Shown: positions 20,215 to 31,363 of the stretch, piece after piece
Position numbering within the stretch: the first letter of the stretch is position 1
How the letters are laid out: each line of letters starts with the position of its first letter
Origin: Phoronis ovalis
Taxonomy: Eukaryota; Phoronida; Phoronidae
Reading direction: 5' to 3'
Length of the DNA: 31,488 bases
NCBI GenBank assembly: GCA_028565635.1
Contig: JAOXYB010028067.1
Coordinates: 1-31,488 of the forward strand
Notes under the pieces: model-generated
Told to the model about the DNA's origin: nothing
Database searches by the model: none
Seen by the model: the letters and a program-made list of their open reading frames with translations, nothing else
Made by a program: the position numbers and the translations under genes

Positions 20215-20970
20215 CTGCACAGTCATGTATTATAATTATTATCTAAAGCGGTAAATCAATCCAAGGCGAAAACTTTTTTCTTTGATTTTGTACTATTTCT
20301 AAATTTAAAAATACACATTTTCAAATACCTTTATCTGCCGTTCATTTTTGCCCAACAAGATTTGAAAAATTAATTTTAAAAGCGAAAAATCTCGATTATA
20401 TCCATGCTGATCAAGCCACTAGCATGTTTTAATCACAATAATCTCTGATATAAAAATATATTGATATAAGCAGACTTACAGTCCAGCGGTGTGAATCAAA
20501 CGCATCCACTATCTCTCGATCATTGTTATTCCGCTTACACACATGTGATACACCATGTACTAATGTAGGTTACTTACCCAGAAGAAAACTAAATTGAATT
20601 AATTAAGCATATGAATGAAGCAATTGAACTGTAGAGTAAAACATCCATGGTGATCCACTTGCAAAGAATGCGTGTGCTTTGCTTGTGTGTTATGACGTTG
20701 TTACGGTTCTATAGTTTGCAACGAAATATATGCAAACCTGCGATACGGTTATTTGTTATGTAGTAAATTGTTAAATAAAGAGCATATAGTACCACATACC
20801 GCGATACCACGGAGTCGCACTTTGATGGAAACAAAAGAAAGATTTTGTAAATGGACAGCCGATGAATTTCATTAGTACGCGTTTATTTATAATGTATACA
20901 TTTATATAATCGTCATGGTACACCATGTAATTTGTGAAGAAGATTATAAACTCGATTGACAATTGTATCG
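20215..20970. other. Sequence upstream of the LamG exon, no exon found
   Basis: The 5' exon(s), including a signal peptide, of the minus-strand LamG-PAN gene would be expected here or further up. None was recognised. Confidence 0.4.
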
Positions 20971-21121
20971 TTCTTCTGCTTTCTAGATAATGAACAAAAA
21001 TTGACTATGGTTAAGTCGAGCCTAAATCAATCCATCCATCAGAGTTCCGTACCTTCTCAACTAACGTCTGGGATTAACCATAGTCAATTTGTGTTTATTA
21101 TCTCGAAAAACAAAAGAAGGA
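20971..21121. mobile_element. Hairpin MITE copy A
   Basis: Left arm 20971-21014 (TTCTTCTGCTTTCTAGATAA, then TTGACTATGGTTAA) pairs with right arm 21074-21121 (TTAACCATAGTCAATTTG, then AGAAGGA). The loop holds TCCATCCATC and TACCTTCTCAACTAACGTC, shared with copies at 21384-21456 and 27299-27413. No coding content. Confidence 0.8.
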
Positions 21122-21225
21122 TAATCCGTTTATTTCCATATAAAATGTCATGAAAGTCTTGACAACAATAATATATAGGTATAACAGTGAGCTAAGTGGG
21201 TAGAAGATGGATCACACAAAGATCT

Positions 21226-21345
21226 AGAGAAAGGCTTATCTCGGCGGGCAGAGTCGGGTCAAAAGTGTATTGACGCGCGCGGTAGGCGTTGATGTATCAT
21301 TCAGAGAGAAAGGCTTATTTCGGTTGTCAAAAGTTTAATAACGTA
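21226..21345. repeat. Two-copy direct repeat, period 79 bp
   Basis: AGAGAAAGGCTTATCTCGG (21226) recurs as AGAGAAAGGCTTATTTCGG (21305), each followed by GTCAAAAGT and AA.A/TTGACG.G-like sequence. It lies between hairpin copies A and B. Confidence 0.75.
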
Positions 21346-21383
21346 ATTATTTCGTTCTTGTTAAATTGAAAGAATATAACAAA

Positions 21384-21456
21384 AGTTGACTATTAAGGTT
21401 AAGCCCAGACGTTAGTTGAGAAGGTACGGAACACAAACAGATGGATTTATGCAGAA
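21384..21456. mobile_element. Hairpin MITE copy B, inverted partial copy
   Basis: Reverse orientation relative to copy A: GTTGACTATTAAGGTTAAGC, CAGACGTTAGTTGAGAAGGT, then ACGGAAC and GATGGATTTATGCAGAA. It matches about 60 bp of A, including TACCTTCTCAACTAACGTC, and shares ATAAATCCATC with copy C. Confidence 0.75.
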
Positions 21457-23237
21457 TAGTTACTTATGTAATACATTGAAACAATAAACAGCCATTATTA
21501 TAAAATATGTATATAATAATTACTCTACATATCACTGTGTTTAATCATCATTATATTTAAGTAATTAAAAGAATTTGAAATATTCAAAATCACACTGTGA
21601 ACACTCTTCAAAATTAGCACAATAACCTTACTTTCGCAACATGGAGTTAGCCAGACAAGCTATGACAACAATTAATTTTAATTAAAACTATTTCAAATTA
21701 ATTATACTTAAATGTATTTTTACGTAAGCGCAGTTATTGTAAAAAGTCAATTATATATTATTTATTTATATTTTTACAGTATTTTATACATCAATTTGTT
21801 TATGCTACAAAGTTATATTGTGGCGATACAGACGTGCATTTTTCTTCAAAATTATCGAAATGCCTCTTATAGTCTATTATGGTGCTTTGCAGTAAATGTT
21901 TTATACAATTAAACAGATTATTAGCAAAGCAATGAACAAAACAATTGTGTCACTTATCACAATAACTGATTTTATTAAAATTACATGCAGCTATTTATAT
22001 TATGCATCCGCAGAGCACTATCAATCACATTAGGTGTTGCTTCGTACATAAACTTTAAATAAATTATAAAAGAACTGTGAATGGAAATAAATGCGCCAAC
22101 GTTTAAATAAGTGTTACACGATAATTTTGGTTAATAATTAGAAAACAAGATACAAAAATAATTACAATGATATCACCTTTGCAATATTAAATTTGTATGT
22201 CAACTATTTAATTTTACGGTGCTATTCTTTTACCCCTCCCGATATCAAATGTTAATGAAACTTCAATTTTTTGGAATATCGATCACTGCTTTTCTGCCCA
22301 TTTAATTGTTTCCTAGTTATAAGCTCAGTGTAAAATTTTTATTAACATTTTAGTTTTGAATCATTTTTAATGTTAATCAGCGAGAATGCTGTATTTAATC
22401 TAGGTGTTCACAGTCCGATTCTTGACAAATAAATGACTTTATTTTAATGGAGTTAATATATTTTACAAGTTGTTAGTATTGTCTTTCAACTTTCAAAAAA
22501 ACATACATGTCTTTGTCTTTTCATTATAATATATTATAGCAAATTTCCTATAGATGCCATTATAACGCAGGAAATAAAAGAATTTAACTACTTGTGTCGT
22601 TCAATCGATAGGAAAATGATTATATTTCATGACAACAATGTATTGTGAACAATGCACCAGAAACTATGAGCTATTTTAAAATATCTTTGTAAAACATCAC
22701 TTGTCATATATAAGAAATTGTAGCTTCCGTAACGCATATTTCTTTGAAACAGAGCTAAGAAAAACAAAAATTGGTTTTAGCATTTGTATATTGATGCCTT
22801 TTTTACGTTTGTTCATCGTCTTTAATGTAAATGCCGAGCTTTAAGCAGAGATACGAATTATGTGTGATCAGTTAATTTGCGTAACAAGCTAAAGATTCAA
22901 TTTACGTAATGCTTATACCCGAAATATAAATGCATCTAATTGCTGATGGGGATGTTTCAATTAAGTAATGCCACCTACAGACAGAATAAATTCGTGCAAT
23001 ATCACAATCATTTGCTTCAAGATCATCCACATTATTGCTTGATCGAGTGCATGCACTTTAGGGAGATGTTTATATGTATCTAAAATAACCTTTATATTAA
23101 CTTATTGCATGTACATGCATATCGCCAACTCACTTGAAAGAGGGCACACAGTCTGCACCCAGCTGCAGCATAAGATATTACTGACCTTTGAACCAAAGCT
23201 GATCAGCTGTTGCATTCTGGATTTTTTGATACTGACA
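21457..23237. other. AT-rich intergenic DNA upstream of the transporter gene
   Basis: No gene supported. Open frames such as 21712-21912 have no recognisable feature. The transporter's promoter is expected near the right end, without a visible TATA box. Confidence 0.4.
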
Positions 23238-26200
23238 ATGACAGCGGACGTTAGTCGCAGAAACGGTAATTTGCCTATAGATCGTGGCTGGGCATGGGTA
23301 GTATTGTGTGGTAAGTATTCATAGAGCTTCGGTGCAAAATATGCGAAATTAAGAAACTTGGGTTAGCGATGGTTGTCCATAGGCTACTACGTTATATTAC
23401 TTGTAACTGTGTCACAAACAGTAGCATTAAAAGCAATGTATTCAGTAGTATGCAAAATATATGTGTTATCATTCTACGATGTTTGATTTTCTTATCTTCA
23501 ATTGTAATGATTAAATAACTGAGTTCTCCGGTCTGGATTAATATTATACAGTATTATTTAGTTCGTAACCTCTCTGGATACCGATGGTATAATACGTTAT
23601 TAAAATACTAATGTTTATGTACATAATTATACCACTACATTTTGTGACAGGTGTATGCATTCGAATTATAAATATTTACTATTTTCAGCCGTTTTCTGTC
23701 GATGTGCTTTAGTAGGTGGACTAACAGCCACTCTATCTATACTATTTGTTGAGTTTATGAATAAATATAACGCGTCTACTGCAGCCACCTCATGGATTCC
23801 AGGAATTGTAACTTTTCTGCAATTTGGAATGGGTATGCTGTCATCTTTGTTGCTAAATGCCAGAATTGTTTAATTTTATTTTATGTATGTTGTGTTTGCC
23901 ATTAAATGTAAGTTGAGGGACGTTATATTACTTTTAAAATACATACTAACTTTTTATTTCTGGAATGCTGCACAGAGGTACTTGATAAATGTCTTGCTAA
24001 GCTTACGGGTCGATTATTAGAAAGCAGACGATAAAAAGACATTTTATATGCATGCATAATGTATAGTCTGATAATAAACCAGTGTTTCATTCAACAATAA
24101 AGTCCCCATACCACCATAACCATGCAATTTCAATTGTAGGTCCCTTTGCCAATGCTATGGCAATGAGGTACACCATACGAGCTGTGATGTTGGTAGGCAC
24201 TGGATTCTTTTCTCTGGGATTTGTGTTAAGTGCGTTCGTCACCAACATTTGGCAGTTGTATCTCAGTTATGGAATCCTAATTGGTAAATATATTACTGAC
24301 GGTCATAATTATGGATATACTAGAATGAAATACAAAAAGATCGAGTGTTTCATTTTTCAATTTTTCATCTAGACTCTAGTACGTGTTTAAAATGTAAGTG
24401 CACGATGGCACTGCCCTGGCCATGGGGATGTAGAATATATATTACTGGGTATAACCCAAACGTTTTGTTTTGTATTTACAGGTGTTGGGTTTGGACTAAC
24501 AATTTCCCCTTCTTACGTTGTAATTGTACATTACTTCGAGAAGCGCCAATCTCTAGCAAACGGTATTGCTGTGTCAGGGGCAGCTTTTGGTTCTGCCACC
24601 ATACCTATTATTACTCGTTATCTGTTGGATGAATATAGTTTGCAGGGCACTCTGTTGCTGTTAGGAGGTATATCAGCTAACCAATTCGTGTTTTCTGCTT
24701 TACTCCGACCGTTAGACTTTTACCTCAACAAACGTAGTGACACCAGCATTGCAAACAAAACAGAGAGCAACAACCGTAAAGCGTCCCATTGTTCTGTTCC
24801 TGCTTCTGTAGTAATAGCTAATCCTAACTCCGATAACAAAACTGAGCATACATGTAGGAAGAACAGTAAACACAATTTACCATCGCTGGAAAACACATTA
24901 CCGCTTCTCGACGCAACTCTATCTCAAAACAAAGACCTTGAGGCATATAATGATGCAACCGAATTTATGAATTTTATTCAACGCCAAAGAAGTAAAAGTA
25001 ACGTTGAAAGAATCAGGCAGCATTCCTTTACGGTTGATGAAACTAAAACAAGTCCCCTATTCAGCATAAGCGAACAAGACATAAAGACGGTGGTAGGAAA
25101 GTCTCTCATAAAGCCAACATCTCACACTAAATGGCTTGTTGCTTCAGCTATGGGCATTGCGAATGAAGACATTTTTTCTGCTGCCCTCCAGAATTTTTCA
25201 GTATGGTCACTTAACGAAAATTTAGAAGATTTGTCCCCCAACGAAAAAAGCGATGTAGGGTTAAAATCATATTTTTCCCGAATGTTTGTTGTACAAGTAA
25301 AAAATCCCAAAACAGGCATAGTCGTAGGTACCACAGGCATTTTTCATTTGTCCCTTTTAAAGAAACCCATATTCACACTTATTCTGATATCCACTTTCTT
25401 AGGGACACTTGGATTACCTACCCCTAAGGTAATGCTTGGAGCCTATGGCGAAAGTCTTGGATTTGAACGCAGTTCGACCGCCTTGATTATTTCATTATCC
25501 GGTATAACAGGAATATTCATTGCTCCTTTAATGGGTTGGTTTGCGGACTTCAACATTTTCCCAAAAACTTACATGCAAGTCGCATTTGCTTTCATCATAG
25601 CTGGACTGTGCTTTATATGGAGCCATGTTACAAGCTTTAGCGGTTTGTTAATTTTAGCATTGTTATATGAAGCAAATGTTGCCTGTTGGGTTTCATTAGT
25701 GTTAGTAGTACTTGTGGAGAAACTTGGAGCAGAGGTTATCTCTCAGTCTGTTGGATTAAGTATGGTGGCACGGAGTTTTGGAGCTGTTGCCGGAACGCCT
25801 CTTGCTGGTAGGTAACATTCAGGCCTGTATAACCAGCATGGACTTGAATCCTCATTCGCGCGTCCATTTCCTCTCATACGAATATATTACCTGGAAGAAG
25901 TATAATCGGTCTCAGTGTAGTTGCATCAACTTTTGATGTTTCATTTAAACTTCGATTCCAGATTTGAAATAACTACCAATATATATATATTACTATTATC
26001 TGTCCATTGATTCTTTAGTGCGACACTGCTCATAGACTGATAAACTTGTTAAGCAAGTCTTTTTTCAACAATTACAAAATACGCATTCAGTCTCCACTAC
26101 ATTCTTCTCAAATTCCCAGAAAAGAGTGGGCAAAGCCTGGGGACACTCTCTTTTATATGAGGTAGGGGTGTGAGGCCCAGTGGTCCAAATCCTGAAATAT

Positions 26201-26833
26201 CCCCGTAATTGACAAAATACCTACCCTGAAATATCCTTGGCCCCAAAAATCGTCTCCGTGCTGCCAGAAAAAATTGACAAGCAAAAAAAAAGATCATTTC
26301 CACTTCTATCATACTCCTATACGCCCAAATAAGGTTAACACTTAAAAATATTTAACTTCCGGGTGTAAATACCCTGTGCCACTCTAAAATATCTTAAAAA
26401 CCCACCCTGAAATATCCCTTGACGTCAAATACCCACCTTGAAATATCCCAGAAGTGAAAATGACCCACCCTGAAATATACTGGTAGCCCAAAAAAAACGA
26501 CCCTGAAGGGCGGCATATGTATGTATACACCGATATAGGAAGTATCCCCCGGGGAAAAAGCTGTCCACAATCGTTAAATTTTGTTTTCTGTAAGTCAAAA
26601 TGGTACTTTAAAGCACATTTTTCTCAATTTCCCAACATTTTACTTTGGGATAAACTTGTTTTTTAATTTTAGGTTTCCTGCGGGATGTGACTGGTAGCTG
26701 GTTTTGGACTTTCATGTTTTCAGGCATTTGTGTAGTGTTGTCAGGCTTGTGTTTATTACTCATTCCACTTGTACAAAGGTGCAGAGATAAAGAAGATGCT
26801 GGTGAGAATAACCAAAGCGTAGCAAAGCTATAA
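23238..26833 (+). CDS. SLC16-family (monocarboxylate-transporter-like) MFS transporter, 5 exons
   Basis: Plasma-membrane solute carrier of about 615 residues with 12 predicted helices. Exons: 23238-23310, 23689-23832, 24140-24283, 24482-25807 and 26673-26833; all four introns are phase 1 and the frame is open to TAA at 26831. The start MTADVSRRN sits just before the family TM1 motif, here DRGWAW (residues 15-20, usual D/E-G-G/S-W-G/A-W). FVEFMNKYNASTAATSWIPG follows, and the TM4-5 signature YFEKRQSLANGIAVSG lies at 138-153. TM1-6 end at about 200. A hydrophilic loop of about 210 residues (rough limits 203-412) separates TM7-12, which start at KKPIFTLILISTFLG. The C-tail is short and ends VAKL. 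An in-frame ATG at 23109 would add 43 unlikely residues. Family members carry monocarboxylates, aromatic amino acids, thyroid hormone or creatine; the substrate cannot be told. Intron 4 holds a motif-array element. Confidence 0.93.
23311..23688 (+). other. Intron 1 of the SLC16-like gene
   Basis: GT-AG (GTAAGTATT donor, TATTTTCAG acceptor). No embedded repeat or gene seen. Confidence 0.85.
23833..24139 (+). other. Intron 2 of the SLC16-like gene
   Basis: Donor ATGG/GTATGC, acceptor AATTGTAG. Nothing else recognised. Confidence 0.8.
26136..26557. mobile_element. Second motif-array element, in SLC16 intron 4
   Basis: The right end (26530-26554), read inward, is CCCCGGGGGATACTTCC, TATAT. The left end near 26137 is CTGGGGACACTCTC, TTTTATAT, an imperfect inverted match. 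The interior repeats an ACCCTGAAATATCCC motif at about 26195, 26224, 26403, 26435 and 26466, with a final ACCCTGAAGGGCGG at 26503. It has no coding content. Same design as the 5974-6454 element but with a different motif. No clear target duplication. Confidence 0.7.
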
Positions 26834-26982
26834 TAATCATAAAGACTACACCACTTGCACTTCGGTCACAGTATTTGTGTTCTTTCACTATTTGGCATAG
26901 CTGTCGACATAATTAAGGTCTCTATAGATACAAAGAGGTGTATATATTTCAACCTAAGTGTTAGTAATTAAAATGAATAGAT
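26834..26982 (+). other. 3' flank of the SLC16-like gene
   Basis: AT-rich 3' UTR or flank; no exact AATAAA signal close to the stop. Confidence 0.4.
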
Positions 26983-27560
26983 AAAAGTATACATTTTTAA
27001 AAAGTTAGCACTCTAAACAAATCCTGAGGTTAAATAATTTGAATTCGGTCTTATGATCTGATACAATCTTGAACTTTGTATAAATAAGCTATAGATATAT
27101 ATCTACAAAACTGTGTGGTTTGTTCAAAAGTTCAGCATTTTTTATATTCAAAGGTCAGATAAAAATCAGCAGAATCCTGAACTTTACCACAAGAATATTC
27201 ATAACTTTTAATCAAAGTAAAGTGTTTTTTTTAAATTGGAACTTTTTTGTATCAAATATATTTTTTGCCAAATTTCAGCTTTATAGATGCATGGTTTTCA
27301 GTCTGAATAAATCCATCCGATAGTGATCATACCTTCTCAACTTAATGGGCTTAATATAATCATAGTCATTTTTTCCGGATCACGATATCTAACGGATGGA
27401 TTTATTCAGACTGCAAGGGTTTTTGACTTACATTTTCTTGAAAATTAAAATTCGAAAAACACAATTTCTTACCAAAATGACACTTATCAGATCATGAGAA
27501 TTATTTTCAAATGTTTACCTTTATATTCATTAAGAACCTTTGCAAAAATTGTATACTTTT
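26983..27560. mobile_element. Long foldback element with nested hairpin copy C
   Basis: AAAAGTATAC at 26983 pairs with GTATACTTTT at 27551-27560. About 70 bp further in, TTATGATCTGATA (27051) pairs with TATCAGATCATGA (27484-27496), with AT-rich imperfect matching between. This gives arms of about 100 bp at matching distances from each end. The centre carries hairpin copy C. The ATAAAAGTATACAT end resembles a block in the 11671-12387 foldback, so they may be related. Confidence 0.6.
27299..27413. mobile_element. Hairpin MITE copy C, perfect 21-bp arms
   Basis: AGTCTGAATAAATCCATCCG near 27299-27319 recurs as a perfect inverted copy at 27393-27413, with imperfect pairing continuing inward (GTGATC and GATCAC). 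The loop has TACCTTCTCAACTTAATGGG and ATCATAGTCATT, relating it to copies A and B. Confidence 0.85.
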
Positions 27561-28349
27561 ACATATCTATCTCTGCATTTTGATTATGAAAATTTATAAG
27601 AAAGTTATATTCAAATAATAGTGGTTTTTGTATCTAAAGTCCTTTAAAAGTAGTTTAGAAATACATATGTATAAAATACATTCCGGTATTATATATCACT
27701 GGAAAGAATAAACATACATAACAGCGTTTTTGAAATATCTATTGCTAAGGAAAGAAAATTAAATGTACCCCTCTGAAAAAGAGAAAATAAATTTTAATTT
27801 AAAAATATCGTTCTGTCACGTTTCTAAAAAAACTCTTGGTCTCTTATAAAAATGTTTACAACATTTTCAATGTATTGTTTATTTAACTGGCTTGGTTCGC
27901 TATAAAAACTTTTGAAATTGCTTACCGTTGTAGACTAACCTGTTTAATAATCTAAAATATTTTGTCGACAAGTCTGTATTCACTTGGGACTTGATTTTTT
28001 ATCTTTTAAATTTGCGTTCTTTTTGTGAACTAGAGGCGGCAACCGCATTTTGACATGTAAAAACCGGACGTTTAGCCACTACCTTAAATATATCAAGTTT
28101 AAAATTACAATAGAGAACATAAACATCTGTCAAATAAATTTTGATTCGGTTTTGCTTAACTGTTAAATAGAATTAATAAATATACTCTCGCTATCCAGTG
28201 CTTTGATAGGGACGTAAATGCACAACAAATACGTTGAATAGGGCAGAACGCCAGTATTTATTCTTATTCACCTGCAACATAAAAATACGTACTGTAGGGC
28301 TATTAGTTGGTTACATCCGCAATAAAGCCAAAAATGACCACATCAGTTA
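27561..28349. other. Intergenic DNA between the transporter and GCNT-like genes
   Basis: AT-rich, no gene or strong repeat seen. It lies between the 3' ends of two convergent genes. Confidence 0.4.
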
Positions 28350-30846
28350 CTATTGCTTAGTAGCATAACTGTCCGATCTACTTTTAACAAACGGTAAGTT
28401 TGTATATTCGAAAATGTCTAAGGGAATAGGCGCCATGGTTTTGTTTCGCATCCATTCTTCTAAACATTCCAAAACGAGATAATCGTTATAATATGTAAAA
28501 GGTTTGAGTTTGTTGAAATATAATTGTTTTCTTGACACTATCATGGGCAAATCCCTTATTTTAGGAATGCATATTTGGTGAATAGTTTTCCCCTGGCAAG
28601 GGTCACGTGGCGGCCACGATGCATATACCGCCATCCACTTGTTTTCATTTGCATCACCTGAAAATAATATATGTGTACTATATATAGGCTAACGAATTGA
28701 ACTCGTTAAATAACGAAGTTCTAACGAAGGAATTGTTCACGAAGGGTGACTGTACACATTACAGAATATATCATATTACCAGTCGATGCTGTGTCATCCT
28801 CTCGTAACGTCAAAGATACCAATACGGAATCATTGATTCCGAATTCTAGATCGTGAAATAAATAATATACTGAAATACTGGCATTTCTGCCAACAAATGA
28901 TAAGCAGGAACGTGTTTCAATGCAATGTCAAAAAAAACATTTTAACAGCAGCTGTAGCCCGTTCTGTAGAACTATGCTCAACACTAGGGTTCTATTATTT
29001 TATTAATTTATTATATGTTTCTTAAATTATTCAGCATTGATACATCAGTAAACCAGGGTGCTATCTATTCAGTTTTGGCACATACTCTAAATGTAAAAAA
29101 TTAATCAGCCCTTACTAAAACTAATCCAGCATTCTTATGAGACTCGAAGTAGATGACATTTACAGTACATCTATAATTATTTAGTACTTAAATCATTTTA
29201 ATCGTACAAATAATTTTGCAATGTAGTGATATTATATTATACGAGCATGAAAATAATGTTAAACAATAATTGGGTAGTATAATTAGTAATCCTGTTTTAT
29301 GCCAAAAGATGAATACAAATGAAGATGATCTGTTTTTCGAAAAATAAAAATAAAAATATGATTGGCCAGAAAGCCAAAACGTAAACACTACCCCGTTATC
29401 CTGACCCTAAGCAACATTCCATGTTTTTACAGTATGTAGGCAATCATCAGTAATGAATTTAAACACAGCCTCGTGCTTTACACCCAACCAAAAGTAAATT
29501 AAGTGACCCCCGGAAGTCTCACTGTGATGATATTCAGTGCTTATATGCACTATGATTGTATTATGAATGATCTCCTGTCATAACAGGTTTATGAAGGTTT
29601 CATGAACATAGTTATGACAGTATAATTTACAGTCCGACTCTCTATAAATGCATCTTTATTCAAAACACAATATCCCGCGGGGCAATATATTTTTGTTTAT
29701 GAAGTATAAACTAGTATACTAACCTGCATAACCCCCCGGAGCCTTGAAAATCGGGTTATACTTAGTGTGATGTAAGGTTGACCAGAATACTTCATCAGGG
29801 GTATTAATATCTTTGGTCCAATTTAAAAATTCTTGAGCTACAGAGTCATGAAGAGCATAATCCAAAAACTCGCGGGTAAACACTCCATAACCGCTACCTT
29901 TTACTAATTCGATCTTATGAGGAGGTGGCGGTTTTGTTTCATTCGTTCTTACAATAACCTGTTTTCCGTGTATGTTCTCTGTTATGTGCTTGTTAGTCCA
30001 CTTATATTTTTGGCCCATTGCGCGCATACCTGCGATACCTTCAATGTCATTTGAACCATTGTAAATCTTTAAAATTTTCACGATTTCCAGATTAGTTTTT
30101 AAAGGGAACATTTCCCCGGATAAGTTTATATAATATTTCCATTTGATTGATGATTTAAGTGCATCTCCCATGCAATTGAAATCAGCCTGTAAGCGGCTAA
30201 ATCCCGCGTACACAATGGACTCTAATTTAGAAGCAACGAACACATTTGGAAAACAACTAGCGATGGATCGAACACCGTTTAAAATACTGATGTCAGCATT
30301 TTTGTCAACGTGAATGCAATATAAATTATTTGGCCTGTAAATAAGTTTAAGCAGCCTCTCCACTTGTTCAACTTTCTGGTGAATTGTCAAACCATAAGCA
30401 ATTGGCATCGTCTCTTCCTCTGCGGATACTTTTAATGTATAACCTCTATCTGACATAAACTTTTTACAATCAATCGTAAAATTCATATATTGAGCATCTG
30501 GAAAAGGATGAATTCGTTGATTATTTTTACAATAATTTTCAGTTCTTCGTATTTCCACGTCATCTGCTTCGATAAGTTTGCGACAGTTAGGCTTCCATTG
30601 AAAAATGTCCCCGTCCAGCGAAGCTTTGCGGTCATTAAAACGATTGATGTATGAACCGGCAACTTTTTCATCTTGTGAATATTTATCTTTTTTGGTAGCA
30701 CTTTTTGATATTACTGTACTGTGTTTATCGAGAAAGAATATATCAATATCTTTACCGATAATGTAGATGCTCGAGACAATAAGAATAACAGTAAATGTAT
30801 TTTTGACTTTCCATCTTCTGACTCCTTTATAAACAAACGTCACCAT
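28350..30846 (-). CDS. Core-2/I-branching beta-1,6-GlcNAc transferase-like enzyme (GT14), 2 exons
   Basis: Golgi type II membrane enzyme of about 476 residues. The family transfers GlcNAc from UDP-GlcNAc in beta-1,6 linkage to branch O-glycans or poly-LacNAc. Exon 1 is 29724-30846 and exon 2 is 28350-28657 (GCAG/GTTAGT donor, TTTTCAG acceptor, phase 1); stop TAG at 28350. A basic tail and a membrane anchor (about 17-31, TFTVILIVSSIYII) are followed by a stem and the catalytic domain: PIAYGLTIHQKVEQVERLLK, NLYCIHVDKN, YYINLSGEMFPLKTNLEIV, KGSGYGVFTREFLDYAL and TPDEVFWSTL. The Glu of PDE..W matches the catalytic base of mouse C2GnT. Exon 2 gives the C-terminus, CIPKIRDLPMI and LECLEEWMR. Several N-glycosylation sites are present. 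The usual NLCG reads NLSG. Acceptor specificity cannot be assigned. Confidence 0.93.
28658..29723 (-). other. Intron of the GCNT-like gene
   Basis: GT-AG intron of about 1.07 kb. It contains a small palindrome CCTGTCATAACAGG near 29574 with a second inverted GTTATGACAG near 29610. No other feature seen. Confidence 0.85.
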
Positions 30847-31363
30847 GTTAATTTCTTCACAATAATCTGATGGGACATCACCGATGTCAACTACAGAGAA
30901 CTGTTAACTTCACGGGTTAAAACTCACTGAATGAATGGGAACATTACGTTCCGTTTGACCTGTAATACTGACCGTCAGTGCAGAATGAACAAGCAATTGA
31001 TACAATTATGACGTAAGGTATAGAAATAAATTGCCAAATTATATGTCATAAGTTTGTCGTACCTGCATTCAACAGGGCGCACGCTATAATCCCAGCTGAA
31101 CTCTGGCGATAATTACAGTAAGTATACTGTTAAACTGTCACACGGGATCAGGACAGGCTCCACTGACGAATTTTAGGTTTGGGCAGTTAGATCACATTTT
31201 TTTTTCTCGACAAGCAAAAACAAGAATTATTTTTTTGAAAGGGTTGTTGACTGGTCCGTTATATTTACCAATTAATAGTATCTACAAGACTGTACAGACA
31301 GACGAATTTCAGACATACACAATACCACTTTATCGTGGTCGCATAATATAAGCGTTTGTTTAG
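30847..31363. other. 5' flank of the GCNT-like gene
   Basis: Sequence upstream of the minus-strand start codon. No TATA box or upstream exon was recognised. Confidence 0.4.

Noticed and set aside
23109-23237. Upstream in-frame ATG for the transporter
   Set aside because: It would add 43 residues with no family counterpart; MTADV at 23238 gives the usual short tail before TM1.
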